DNA of 33,514 nucleotides from positions 1-33,514 of the forward strand of contig JAFSHF010000023.1 in assembly GCA_017440465.1 (NCBI GenBank), read 5' to 3'. The position numbers were made by a program, and so were the translations under genes. Under the pieces are notes generated by a model, which saw nothing but the letters and a program-made list of their open reading frames with translations, was not told the DNA's origin and ran no database searches. The stretch's first letter is position 1; each line of letters opens with the position of its first letter. This document shows positions 23,085 to 31,382 of the stretch, in pieces. This DNA comes from Clostridia bacterium (GTDB taxonomy: Bacteria > Bacillota > Clostridia > Oscillospirales > QAKW01).

Positions 23085-23897
23085 GTGCAATTTCGAAAAT
23101 TTGCCGACGGTCAGCAGTTTTATTTTCACCATGAAACGACCGGCGATCAGGAGCATGACCGCCATCACGAAAAGCATTATCATAATCTTTTTGAACTTTA
23201 TTTCATCAGCGGCGGCAGTTGCAATTATTTCATCGATCATAAATCCTATCGATTGATCCCGGGCGATCTGGTGCTGATCCCCGAAGGGGTGATCCATAAT
23301 ACCGAGTATAAAAATTCCCAGCATTCCCGTATCCTCATTAATTGCTCCCGCCGATTTATCCCCGCTTCGGTGATGCCGCTGTTGCCTCCGAAAACTTATC
23401 TTTACCGCAATCCCTCTCTTATTAACGAACTCTTTCGTATCTTTGATATGATCGAAAAGGAGTATTTGCTCAATGACCCCTTGAGCGAAGAGATGCTCAG
23501 CAGTTATATGAATATGCTCTTTATTTTGCTTGCGCGCAATAAAGAGGGGTGCATCTCGGTGGACGATGGCAATGAGTATATCGCCCGCGCGGTCGCCTAT
23601 CTGCAAAAAAATCTTTCCTCCGAAGTATCTCTGCCGGAGATCGCAGGTCTTTGCTCGGTCAGTCCGGAGCATTTTTCCCGAATGTTCAAAAAAGAAACCG
23701 GCTTTGGCTTTTGCGAATATGTCAACCTTTTGCGGTTGCAAAAGGCAGAGGCGATGCTCAAGCAGCCCAATTCCGGCTCCATTGCCGATGTGGCGCTGGC
23801 CTGCGGGTTCAACGACAGTAATTATTTCTCGGTGAAATTCCGCAAGCACTACGGCATCTCGCCAAAGAAACTCCAGCAAAAATACCGCAAAAAATAA
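23085..23897 (+). CDS. AraC family transcriptional regulator
   Basis: A 270-residue protein with GTG at 23085 after AAAGGAGGTGA (23068-23078). The N-terminal cupin sensor (about 1-150) includes HYHNLFELYFISGG and PGDLVLIPEGVIH. The C-terminal half is a two-HTH AraC domain: SLPEIAGLCSVSPEHFSRMFKKETG and SIADVALACGFNDSNYFSVKFRKHYGISP. It diverges from the hydrolase-uxaB-uxaA operon, so it most likely activates hexuronate use when a sugar acid is sensed. The inducer is not known. A shared terminator lies just after it. Confidence 0.9.
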   Translation: MQFRKFADGQQFYFHHETTGDQEHDRHHEKHYHNLFELYFISGGSCNYFIDHKSYRLIPGDLVLIPEGVIHNTEYKNSQHSRILINCSRRFIPASVMPLLPPKTYLYRNPSLINELFRIFDMIEKEYLLNDPLSEEMLSSYMNMLFILLARNKEGCISVDDGNEYIARAVAYLQKNLSSEVSLPEIAGLCSVSPEHFSRMFKKETGFGFCEYVNLLRLQKAEAMLKQPNSGSIADVALACGFNDSNYFSVKFRKHYGISPKKLQQKYRKK

Positions 23898-23926
23898 AAA
23901 GATCCGCAAATCTGCGGATCTTTTTT
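23896..23926. terminator. Bidirectional terminator between araC-type and antiporter genes
   Basis: GATCCGCA (23901-23908) and TGCGGATC (23913-23920) around AATC, with A5 before and T6 after. Confidence 0.85.
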
Positions 23927-23929
23927 GCT

Positions 23930-25216
23930 TTATTTTTGCAGTTGCTTTTGCTTGAGATGCTCGTCGCGTGCGCTGACTTTGCCTTCGGGGCGGATCTCGC
24001 CGGCTTTTTGCAGGGAGATCTTGGTCAGGAACGGACCGATCAGTTCGTAGATCAGTACCGAGAAGAGGGTAATGTTGGCAACAATGGCACCTTCCGCACC
24101 AAGCTGCTCGGCTTTCAATGCCATCCCCAAAGCAACACCGGCTTGGGGGAATAAGGTGATGCCTAAATATTTAACGATATTGGGATCGCATTTCATCATC
24201 TGCGCGCTGAAGCGTGCGCCGCTGTATTTACCAAGGCAACGGAAGATAATGTAGACCAGACCGATGCAGACGATCAACGGATCCTTGAATAAATGCAATT
24301 CCAATTCCGCACCGCTCAGGACGAAGAAGAGAATGAAGAGCGGGGCGGTCCAACGATCCACACGGTCCATCAATTCTTCGGAAAAATCGCAGATATTGCA
24401 GAAGATGGTGCCCAGCATCATGCAGACCAGCAGGGGCGAAAAGGCGATGTGAATACCAAACACTTCGAATTTCATCATCGAAAGTGCAACAGTCAGAAAA
24501 ACAAAGGTGACCGACATGGAAAGACGCTTGGATCTGGAATGGAAGAATTGCTCAAACCAATCGAATAAGAAGCCCATCACTGCGCCCAAAAGCAGGGAGA
24601 GAATGACTTCCAAAAGCGGCTCTAAAATAATGGAGATCATATCGATCTTGCCATTCATCAATGCGCGAGCAATGCCGAAGGAAACCGCAAAAAGCACCAA
24701 GCCAACCGCGTCATCCAGCGCAACAATGGGGAGAAGAATGTCAGTCAGGGGACCTTTGGCTTTATATTGGCGAACTACCATCAGGGTGGCCGCCGGTGCG
24801 GTTGCAGAAGCGATAGCACCCAAAATGATGGCAGCCGGTAACGGCAGTTTTTCGGGGATCAGAAAATGCAGCCCGATCAACGCGGCATCCACAAAAATCG
24901 TGGTGACCACCGCCTGCAAAATGCCGATGACAGTTGCTTGCTTGCCGTTCTTTTTTAGTTGAGAAAGGCGAAATTCATTGCCGATAGAAAAGGCAATGAA
25001 GCCTAAGGCTACATCGGCGATGATGGATAAGCCCTTGATCTGCTCGATAGAATTGAAGCCGAAGCCTTCCACCTGCAGCGCACCGATCAGATAAGGTCCG
25101 ATCAGAATACCCGCTACCAGATAGGCGGTAACCGCCGGCAACTGCACAAGCTTTGCCAAGCGGGAAAGCATCAACCCTGCAAAAAGGGCGACAGATAAAC
25201 ATAAAAGGATTTCCAT
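23930..25216 (-). CDS. CPA2-type cation/proton antiporter
   Basis: A 428-residue integral membrane protein with about a dozen hydrophobic segments, the core length of the CPA2/KefB family without a regulatory TrkA domain. Hallmarks are QLPAVTAYLVAGILIGP near residue 30 and VALDDAVGLVLF, the Asp-Asp pair in the ion-binding helix. ATG at 25216 has AAAAAGGAGGGG upstream. It probably exchanges Na+ or K+ for H+ at the inner membrane. It has no neighbour that reveals its role. The gap up to 25343 shows no further gene. Confidence 0.87.
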   Translation of the reverse strand: MEILLCLSVALFAGLMLSRLAKLVQLPAVTAYLVAGILIGPYLIGALQVEGFGFNSIEQIKGLSIIADVALGFIAFSIGNEFRLSQLKKNGKQATVIGILQAVVTTIFVDAALIGLHFLIPEKLPLPAAIILGAIASATAPAATLMVVRQYKAKGPLTDILLPIVALDDAVGLVLFAVSFGIARALMNGKIDMISIILEPLLEVILSLLLGAVMGFLFDWFEQFFHSRSKRLSMSVTFVFLTVALSMMKFEVFGIHIAFSPLLVCMMLGTIFCNICDFSEELMDRVDRWTAPLFILFFVLSGAELELHLFKDPLIVCIGLVYIIFRCLGKYSGARFSAQMMKCDPNIVKYLGITLFPQAGVALGMALKAEQLGAEGAIVANITLFSVLIYELIGPFLTKISLQKAGEIRPEGKVSARDEHLKQKQLQK

Positions 25217-25342
25217 ATGAATCCCCTCCTTTTTAATAACCGTAGGTTATTATAGCACCAAAGTATCTCATATTCAAGCGGCAAAATCCATAAAAAGAAC
25301 GCTTGATAAAGTCCGGATTCGTGAAATTTTGATAAATAAATA

Positions 25343-25372
25343 TTGACAAATTGACGGTTTTTTCCATAATAT
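25343..25372 (+). promoter_or_regulatory. Promoter of the degenerate permease gene
   Basis: TTGACA (25343-25348) and TAATAT (25367-25372) are 18 bp apart and about 30 bp before the first start codon. Confidence 0.5.
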
Positions 25373-25403
25373 AATGTACCTATTAAGAAAGGTAAAAAAC
25401 ATT

Positions 25404-25919
25404 ATGATGATTTATGCGTTGATTTTATTTTCTGTCACCTTTGTATTGATGATGATCGCGGGAACGATGGGTCTGGTCGCGATTTTTGTCGAAAGCAAAA
25501 TGCCCGCCCTATCGGCTGTATTGGTCTTGCTGATCGCCGCTTCCTTTATTGAGAACAAACCTTAGATCACCAACGGTTTGATCTGCTGCGGTCTCCTTGC
25601 GATCGGTTTGGTTTATACATGGATCAAGAAAAAAGATTTTAAGGTGATCCTTCCGCCGCTGAAAGAAATTGATTTCATCACCATCGGGATCCTCTTCGGT
25701 CTCTTTTTGATGATCGGCGGTATTTCTTCCCAAGGGGTGATCGATGCGGCGGCAACTGCACCCCCCATCGGTGCTTCGGCAAATATCACCGGTATCGGAA
25801 TCCTTCGTAAGAACGGCTATACAGTCAAGAATAAGGATTTCTTCCGTATCGGTATCCCGTTCACCTTGGCGGCGATCATTCCTGCATACATCTATATTTG
25901 GTTTGTTTACGGTGTTTAA
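25404..25919 (+). pseudogene. Decayed SLC13/ArsB-like anion permease
   Basis: ATG at 25404 has GAAAGGT ahead. A single frame runs to the TAA at 25919, broken by TAG at 25563-25565 within ...IENKP*ITNGL. The parts look like a permease of about 420 residues with pieces missing. An N-terminal helix is joined to MMIAGTMG...VESKMPAL, then at once to VLLIAASFIENKP. The GVIDAAATA segment is joined directly to PPIGASANITGIG. The end, FFRIGIPFTLAAIIPAYIYIW, is a typical last helix. Apparent joins lie near 25449, 25512 and 25757. The reading is a pseudogene with in-frame deletions plus a stop; the family layout is recalled, not searched. A working small transporter is unlikely. Confidence 0.7.
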
Positions 25920-25925
25920 TTAAAT

Positions 25926-25960
25926 AAAAATTGCCTTCCGAACGGAAGGCAATTTTTTTT
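25926..25960. terminator. Bidirectional terminator between pseudogene and TRAP gene
   Basis: TTGCCTTCCG (25931-25940) and CGGAAGGCAA (25943-25952) around AA, with A and T runs on either side. The TRAP permease stop codon overlaps its end. Confidence 0.85.
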
Positions 25961-27923
25961 ATGCGTTTTTATACGTTTTCATTGTAAAGAATTGCATCAA
26001 AACAACGCAGCCGGCCAAAGCCAAACCGATCAAATCGGTGGTAAGACCCGGATAGATCAGAAGCAAACCACCCGCCGCACTGATAATGCGTTGCCACCAA
26101 GGCATTTTATGCAGCAACCAGCCTTCGATGCCGGAAGAGACAGCAAACATACCGATCAGCGAAGTGATGCAGATCAGCAGAACATTCCAGATGTTGGTGT
26201 TGATCAGCAACATCGCAGGATTCAAAGCAAATATATAAGGAATAATGAACGCACCGATCGCCAATTTGGTGGCGGTGACCGCTGTTTTCATCGGATTTGC
26301 CTGTGCGATCGCCGCACCTGCATAGGCAGCCAAAGCCACCGGCGGGGTGAGGTCGGCAACAATACCGAAATAGAAAACAAAGAGATGGGCGGCAATATCG
26401 GGAACGCCCATGGCAATCAGAATCGGAGCACAGGTGGCGGCCATAATGCAGTAGTTGGCGGTGGTGGGAACACCCATACCCAGAATAATACAGCAAATCA
26501 TGGTTAAGAACAGGGCTATAAGGACATTATTGCCGGAGAAGGCGATAACCGCACTTTGCAAAACAGCGGCCAATCCGGTCATGGTAATGATGCCGGAAAT
26601 AATTCCTGCAACACCGCAGGCAACAGCGACAGCGATAATACCTTGTCCGCCTGCCGCCAACGCTTCAAAGATGCGTTTGGGTGTGATTCGTTGTTCTTTA
26701 TTAAACAACCCCACAACGATGGTCGCCAAAATGGCGATCGCCGCGGCAAAAGAGATGGTAAAGAAGTTTCCGCTTACCAAGAAAATCAAAAGAGCCAAGG
26801 GGAGTAGAAGATAAAGTTGCTTAAGTAACGGCTTGGCTTCGGGCATTTCCTCTTTGGTCAGCCCGCGTAAACCTTCTTTTTTGGCTTCCAGATGGACAGT
26901 GATGAAAACACCGGCGAAATAAAGAACCGCAGGTAAAATAGCGCAGACAACGAGTTTTCCGTAGTGAATGCCCAGATTCTCAGCAATCAGAAATGCCGCC
27001 GCACCCATAATGGGGGGCATGATCTGTCCGCCGGTGGAGGCGGAAGCCTCAGCGGCCGCGGCAAATTCAGGTTTGTAGCCTGCTTTTTTCATCAACGGGA
27101 TGGTGACAGAACCGGAACCGACGGTGTTGGCAACCGAAGAGCCGGAAACCATACCTTCCAACGCACTGGCGATAACCGCAACCTTGGCAGGACCGCCCGA
27201 AAACCGCCCAACAACAAGGTTGGCGACCTTAATAAAGAAATCGGCAATGCCGGTCCGTTCCAAAAAGGCGCCGAAGATAATAAAGATGGCAATAAAGTTT
27301 CCGCAAGCGCGGATGGGCGGACCTATGATGCCGCTCTCGGCGTAGAAGATGGATTGAACAATATGACGCAGTTGATTCCAGCCGGACATACTGCTGAAAT
27401 GGATAATGGCATAGACTAGCAAAGCGCCCGCCACAATCAGAATGGGAACGCCGACACAGCGGCGGCAAAGTTCTGCAAGCGCCAAAATGCCGATGACACC
27501 GGCGATCACATGGGGAAGACCGATATTTAACCCCAGTTTACCGATCTCCACGGCAAAGATGGCGTAAAAGAGAAATCCACCGGTACCTAAAACCATAATG
27601 GCGATGTCGTACCAAGGCAGATGATTGGTTTTTTGCTTTCCCTTTTTGATGGGGAAAACCAAAAATCCGCAAAGGATGATAAATGCCATAAAAACAGAGA
27701 TTTTCGTTTGAAAATACCATCTGCCGTCGAAGGTGACATAGATGCAAAATGCAGCGAAAGCCGCAAGAATACTTTGAACAATGATCTTCGGAATTCCATC
27801 CCAAACACGGGTATTGGATTCTCGATCAAATTTTTTCATAACCTCGTCCAGATCCATTGGACCTTGAGGCTCTTCAGCTTTATTCCGCTTGAATAGGCGC
27901 TTGATTTTTTCGAGCAAAGCCAT
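25959..27923 (-). CDS. TRAP transporter fused permease (TAXI-type)
   Basis: A 654-residue membrane protein, the size of fused DctQM permeases in TAXI systems. ATG at 27923 has AAGGAGG upstream. A charged cytoplasmic N-terminus (1-45) precedes the small-subunit-like helices (about 50-190), then the large DctM-like part. Hallmarks are ALEGMVSGSSVANTVGSGSVTIPLMKKAGY, ASTGGQIMPPIMGAAAFL and ILGMGVPTTANY. It moves a solute, often a carboxylic acid, with Na+ or H+, using the lipoprotein encoded just before it. A strong hairpin in the gap between the two genes may lower its expression. Confidence 0.92.
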   Translation of the reverse strand: MALLEKIKRLFKRNKAEEPQGPMDLDEVMKKFDRESNTRVWDGIPKIIVQSILAAFAAFCIYVTFDGRWYFQTKISVFMAFIILCGFLVFPIKKGKQKTNHLPWYDIAIMVLGTGGFLFYAIFAVEIGKLGLNIGLPHVIAGVIGILALAELCRRCVGVPILIVAGALLVYAIIHFSSMSGWNQLRHIVQSIFYAESGIIGPPIRACGNFIAIFIIFGAFLERTGIADFFIKVANLVVGRFSGGPAKVAVIASALEGMVSGSSVANTVGSGSVTIPLMKKAGYKPEFAAAAEASASTGGQIMPPIMGAAAFLIAENLGIHYGKLVVCAILPAVLYFAGVFITVHLEAKKEGLRGLTKEEMPEAKPLLKQLYLLLPLALLIFLVSGNFFTISFAAAIAILATIVVGLFNKEQRITPKRIFEALAAGGQGIIAVAVACGVAGIISGIITMTGLAAVLQSAVIAFSGNNVLIALFLTMICCIILGMGVPTTANYCIMAATCAPILIAMGVPDIAAHLFVFYFGIVADLTPPVALAAYAGAAIAQANPMKTAVTATKLAIGAFIIPYIFALNPAMLLINTNIWNVLLICITSLIGMFAVSSGIEGWLLHKMPWWQRIISAAGGLLLIYPGLTTDLIGLALAGCVVLMQFFTMKTYKNA

Positions 27924-27951
27924 AAGTTACCTCCTTAATAAATGTTGAAAG

Positions 27952-27979
27952 GGCTGCGGCGATGAAAATCGCCGCAGCC
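27952..27979 (-). other. Intercistronic hairpin between TAXI receptor and permease
   Basis: GGCTGCGGCGAT (27952-27963) and ATCGCCGCAGCC (27968-27979) form a perfect 12-bp stem with a 4-nt loop. No T-run follows. Such hairpins can shield the upstream message and keep receptor above permease. Confidence 0.7.
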
Positions 27980-28001
27980 GGAAATGTGCGATTTAGAGTA
28001 A

Positions 28002-28949
28002 TTACTCGGCAGTAACGGTGATGCCCTTTTCTGCAAAGTATTTAGCAGCACCCTTATGGAAGGGAGCATCCATACCGGTAGTGGCATTGGTCAGATCCAA
28101 TTCTGCACTCTTGGCATGGGCAATGGAATCTTTATTGTCAAAAATCGCTGCGGTCAAAGCATAGATATCGTCTTCGGATGCATTGGCATCGCAGATCAAG
28201 GTTGCTTTAACAGTGATGGTTTCAACATCGGCTTCCTGACCTTTGTAGGTTCCTGCAGGAACGGTGTAGGAAGTGTAGTAGGGGCAAGCCTTCATGATCT
28301 TGGCGGCGATATCGCCATCGATGGGAACCAGCCAAGCGTCGTTGGTGGTGCAAAGATCGGTGATGGCGGGGGTGGGAGCGCCGGCGACGATGAATGCGGC
28401 ATCGATCTGACCGTTCTTCAAAGCATCTGCACTATCGGCAAAACTTTGTTTTTGCGCATTGATGTCATTTTCAGTCAGACCTGCAGCGGTCAAAACGTCC
28501 AAAGCGTTGAAATAAACACCGGAACCGGGAGCGCCGATAGAAACAGTTTTGCCCTTCAGATCGGCAACACTCTTGATGTTTTTATCCATGGTGATCAACT
28601 GAACAGATTCGGCATAAAGACCTGCGACAACACGGAAAGAATCTACTTTGCCTTCTTCGGCAAAGGTGCCGCTTCCTGCCCAAGCATAAGCCAAAACGTC
28701 AGACTGAACGGTTGCCAGCTGATAGATGCCGGCATCGATACCCTGAATGTTGGCCTTGGAACCGTCTGTAGAAACAGCGGTAACGTTGATACCGGTATGC
28801 TCTTTAATAGTGGAACCCAAAACATTGCCGTATGCATAGTAAGTACCTGCAGTACCGCCGGTACCCATAGTCATGCCTGCGGAGCCGCAAGCTGCCAAAG
28901 AAAGGGCAAGTGCAAGGGTTAAAACGATTGCGATGATCTTCTTCATCAT
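28002..28949 (-). CDS. TAXI family TRAP solute-binding lipoprotein
   Basis: A 315-residue protein with ATG at 28949 after AGGAGG. The signal peptide ends LSLAAC, so Cys21 is likely lipid-modified. Family features are GTGGTAGTYYAYGNVL, STDGSKANIQGI, LKGKTVSIGAPGSGVYFNALDVL, IDAAFIVAGAPTPAI and APFHKGAAKYFAEKGI near the end. It binds a solute outside the membrane and delivers it to the fused permease encoded after it. TAXI receptors often bind small carboxylates such as glutamate or 2-oxoglutarate, but the ligand cannot be read from sequence. Confidence 0.93.
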   Translation of the reverse strand: MMKKIIAIVLTLALALSLAACGSAGMTMGTGGTAGTYYAYGNVLGSTIKEHTGINVTAVSTDGSKANIQGIDAGIYQLATVQSDVLAYAWAGSGTFAEEGKVDSFRVVAGLYAESVQLITMDKNIKSVADLKGKTVSIGAPGSGVYFNALDVLTAAGLTENDINAQKQSFADSADALKNGQIDAAFIVAGAPTPAITDLCTTNDAWLVPIDGDIAAKIMKACPYYTSYTVPAGTYKGQEADVETITVKATLICDANASEDDIYALTAAIFDNKDSIAHAKSAELDLTNATTGMDAPFHKGAAKYFAEKGITVTAE

Positions 28950-28984
28950 TGTGATTTCCTCCTAAATAATTTATATAATGTAAT

Positions 28985-29014
28985 ATTATACAATAAACAC
29001 GATATATCTGTCAA
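28985..29014 (-). promoter_or_regulatory. Promoter of the TRAP-TAXI operon
   Basis: Minus strand TTGACA (29014-29009) and TATAAT (28990-28985) are consensus boxes 18 bp apart, about 35 nt before the start codon. Confidence 0.8.
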
Positions 29015-29033
29015 GGAAAGAACTGAGTATACT

Positions 29034-29069
29034 AAAAAAGCACGAAAAAGACTGCTTTTTCGTGCTTTT
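29034..29069 (-). terminator. Terminator after the second TAXI-like gene
   Basis: GCACGAAAAAG (29040-29050) and CTTTTTCGTGC (29055-29065) around ACTG. On the minus strand the stem is followed by six T. Confidence 0.8.
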
Positions 29070-29073
29070 ATAT

Positions 29074-30009
29074 TTACTTTGAATAGACGGATATCTGATG
29101 TTCTGCAAAGTATTTGGCGGCTCCTTTGTGGAACGGAAGGTCCACACCCTGATGGGCGAAATCAAGATCGATACCCTTAAAGGCTGCTTTTGTAATTTCA
29201 TAGATTTGATCCTTCTCGCAGTCGGCACCGCAGAAGAGAACGGTTTTTACCCCAAGAGTGGGAACGTCCTTCTCCTGATCGGTAAAGGAATGCGCAGGAA
29301 TTTTGCTTTGGAAGTAGTCGCCGTTCTCCTTTTGCAGTTGATCTAAATATTCCTGCTCAAAGGGAACAAGGTAGAGCGATTGCTCTTTCATAAACTTTGT
29401 TAGCGCGGGAGAGGGCAACGCGGTGGTGATAAATGCGGCATCGATTTTGTCCTCTTTCAAAGCCTCTAAGCTCGCGGTCAGGTTGTAGTTTTTTATTTTT
29501 TTCTTTTTCCGCAGTCGCGGCAGGTCTTCTTCTTGAAGCCCCATCGCGTCCAAAAGATCCATCGCGTTCAGATTGGTTCCGCTATAAACGGAGCCCAGCG
29601 AAACCACCTTTCCTTTCAGTTGCTCGACGGAGCGTACCGCAGGATCGGTGGTGACCAGCATCAACTGCTCGGTACCAATGCAGCCGATGGCGCGCAGAGA
29701 ATCGATCTTTCCTTCTTTTTTGAAGATGTTGGTTTCGTTCCAGGAATGGTTCAAAAGATCTGCCTGCCCAATGCCGATATTTTCGGGGGTTTCATCAATG
29801 ATGATCATATTGGCCTTGGCACCATCGGTGGAATAGGGTTTGATGATCAGCCCGCTTTGTTCTTTGACCGTTTTTGCAAAGTCCTTTCCGTATCGATGGT
29901 AAACACTGTCGATACAGCCGGTGGGCATGGAAAAATCGGGTTTTGTGTTGCAGGCGGTAATGCCGAGCAGCAGCACCGCGGTCAGAAATAATGCAGTAAT
30001 TCGTCTCAT
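29074..30009 (-). CDS. Second TAXI-like lipoprotein, divergent
   Basis: A 311-residue protein. ATG at 30009 is preferred for AAGGA eight bases ahead; ATG at 30018 would overlap the acyltransferase stop as ATGA. The signal peptide ends GITAC, giving lipid Cys20. It shares STDGAKAN, LKGKVVSLGSVYSGTNLNAMDLLDAMGL, KIDAAFITTALPSPAL and LPFHKGAAKYFAEHQI with the receptor at 28002. The early glycine-rich GTGGTAGTYYAYG segment is replaced by PTGCIDSVYHRYG, and a basic KKKK run is inserted near residue 170. No permease lies in its own operon, so it may share the nearby one, act as a sensor or bind a lipid-related ligand. Confidence 0.85.
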   Translation of the reverse strand: MRRITALFLTAVLLLGITACNTKPDFSMPTGCIDSVYHRYGKDFAKTVKEQSGLIIKPYSTDGAKANMIIIDETPENIGIGQADLLNHSWNETNIFKKEGKIDSLRAIGCIGTEQLMLVTTDPAVRSVEQLKGKVVSLGSVYSGTNLNAMDLLDAMGLQEEDLPRLRKKKKIKNYNLTASLEALKEDKIDAAFITTALPSPALTKFMKEQSLYLVPFEQEYLDQLQKENGDYFQSKIPAHSFTDQEKDVPTLGVKTVLFCGADCEKDQIYEITKAAFKGIDLDFAHQGVDLPFHKGAAKYFAEHQISVYSK

Positions 30010-30014
30010 AAAAT

Positions 30015-31265
30015 TCATCCTTGCTTGATGCGATATAATTCTTCGGTGGCAAATGCCAATTTGGTAACAACGTCGGTCTTGGCGGGATAGCAATAAAAGG
30101 AATCCCGCTCGGTGGAAATATCCACGCAATCCAAGGGCTTGATATAGCAGTAATCATATTCGATATGCAGGCTGTTGGTCTGCGCCGGTGTGCGCTGAAT
30201 ACAGTAATCTTCACCGTTATAATGACCGCGCAGAATAAAGCCTTCGTCGATGGTGTGGGTCAGGGTGGCTTTGCCTAATTTTTCAAATTTCCAGCAGCGG
30301 GGCAGGGAGTAGACCTCCACCTCGTCTTCAAAGGAATAGGTGCCTTCTTCGATCTGCTTGCGTACCTGCAGACGCTCCCATTCAAACCAATCGGGAATGT
30401 GGGCAAACTCGGTCTCACCGCTCAGCGCAGAAAGACTGCCGTCCTCATTGAGGTTCCATCGTTTGCCGCATTCGGTGCAGAAAAGCTCCGTCCCCTTGGA
30501 TGCCATCCCGGATTCCTTGAGGCAATGGGGGCATTGATAAAGAACCTTGTGCAGCCCTTCGGCGCGGTGGGGCTCGGTGATCAAAATACCGTTTTCTTTT
30601 TGATATTTGTATTCATCATAGGATAAGGCATCCCGCAGGGCGGCGTTGATCTCGTCCACGCTCATTGTTTCGATCTGCGCGGGGGTCAGAATTTGAGTCA
30701 TGGTCATATGCAGAGGCACCTTGCGGGGCTTGCGATAGTTCCAGAAAGGGGTCAGCAAGTGGTTGCCGTGATGCACCACCGCAACGACGGGAACTTTGTT
30801 CTTTTTCACCAGCTTGCCCAAGGATTCGGGCAGATATGCCAGTGTCCCGATGGGGGTATAGCGCGCTTCGGGATACATCGCCAAGATATCGCCCCGCTTG
30901 AGTACGCGGCTGATGGATTTGATGAGATGCAGATCCATCGTAAATTTGCGGGTGCAGATGGCGCCGATCAGCTCCATCAACCAGGGGCGGCGATAGTATC
31001 CGTCGATGCTGACGACATTGTTGACCCGATGGGGAAAGGTCCCCATCGCGCAAAGTTCAAAATCGATGAAATACATATGGTTGCTCAAAAGCATATAGGG
31101 CGGCTTCAGCCCCTCCATATGGATCTTTTCCACCTTGTATTTCTTGCCGATCAGCATAATGCGGGATAGCAAGGCGATCAGCCAGACGATGATCAGCGGC
31201 TGGCGGATGGGATATCGAGCGGTATTATACCGCTTCTTATTTTTATAGTTGACATCAATATTCAT
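30015..31265 (-). CDS. PlsC-like acyltransferase with C-terminal zinc ribbon
   Basis: A 416-residue protein with ATG at 31265 after TAGGAG. One hydrophobic segment (about 22-40) is near the N-terminus. The LPLAT domain has SNHMYFID (His/Asp acid-base pair of the HxxxxD box) and MYPEARYTP (the EGxR-like block 3). Beyond the normal domain (about residue 250) comes an extra region with CPHC and CTEC pairs, a rubredoxin-like zinc ribbon, then a beta-rich tail. It probably transfers acyl chains to a glycerol phosphate or related lipid. It is the first gene of a two-gene unit with the second TAXI-like lipoprotein. The substrate is unknown. Confidence 0.83.
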   Translation of the reverse strand: MNIDVNYKNKKRYNTARYPIRQPLIIVWLIALLSRIMLIGKKYKVEKIHMEGLKPPYMLLSNHMYFIDFELCAMGTFPHRVNNVVSIDGYYRRPWLMELIGAICTRKFTMDLHLIKSISRVLKRGDILAMYPEARYTPIGTLAYLPESLGKLVKKNKVPVVAVVHHGNHLLTPFWNYRKPRKVPLHMTMTQILTPAQIETMSVDEINAALRDALSYDEYKYQKENGILITEPHRAEGLHKVLYQCPHCLKESGMASKGTELFCTECGKRWNLNEDGSLSALSGETEFAHIPDWFEWERLQVRKQIEEGTYSFEDEVEVYSLPRCWKFEKLGKATLTHTIDEGFILRGHYNGEDYCIQRTPAQTNSLHIEYDYCYIKPLDCVDISTERDSFYCYPAKTDVVTKLAFATEELYRIKQG

Positions 31266-31295
31266 AAATTACTCCTAAAATGCAAATACAAAATT

Positions 31296-31324
31296 ATTTT
31301 ACAATATCTGCGTCTATTTTGCAA
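31296..31324 (-). promoter_or_regulatory. Promoter of the acyltransferase operon
   Basis: Minus strand TTGCAA (31324-31319) and TAAAAT (31301-31296) are 17 bp apart. It diverges from the hydrolase promoter. Confidence 0.6.
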
Positions 31325-31328
31325 CCGT

Positions 31329-31357
31329 TTGCAATTTTTTCTTTTATATGGTATTAT
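31329..31357 (+). promoter_or_regulatory. Promoter of the alpha/beta hydrolase gene
   Basis: TTGCAA (31329-31334) and TATTAT (31352-31357) are 17 bp apart. TTGCAA also occurs at 31319 and 31358, giving three copies around the two promoters. Confidence 0.6.
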
Positions 31358-31382
31358 TGCAACAATTAAGGAGTCGATGAAA

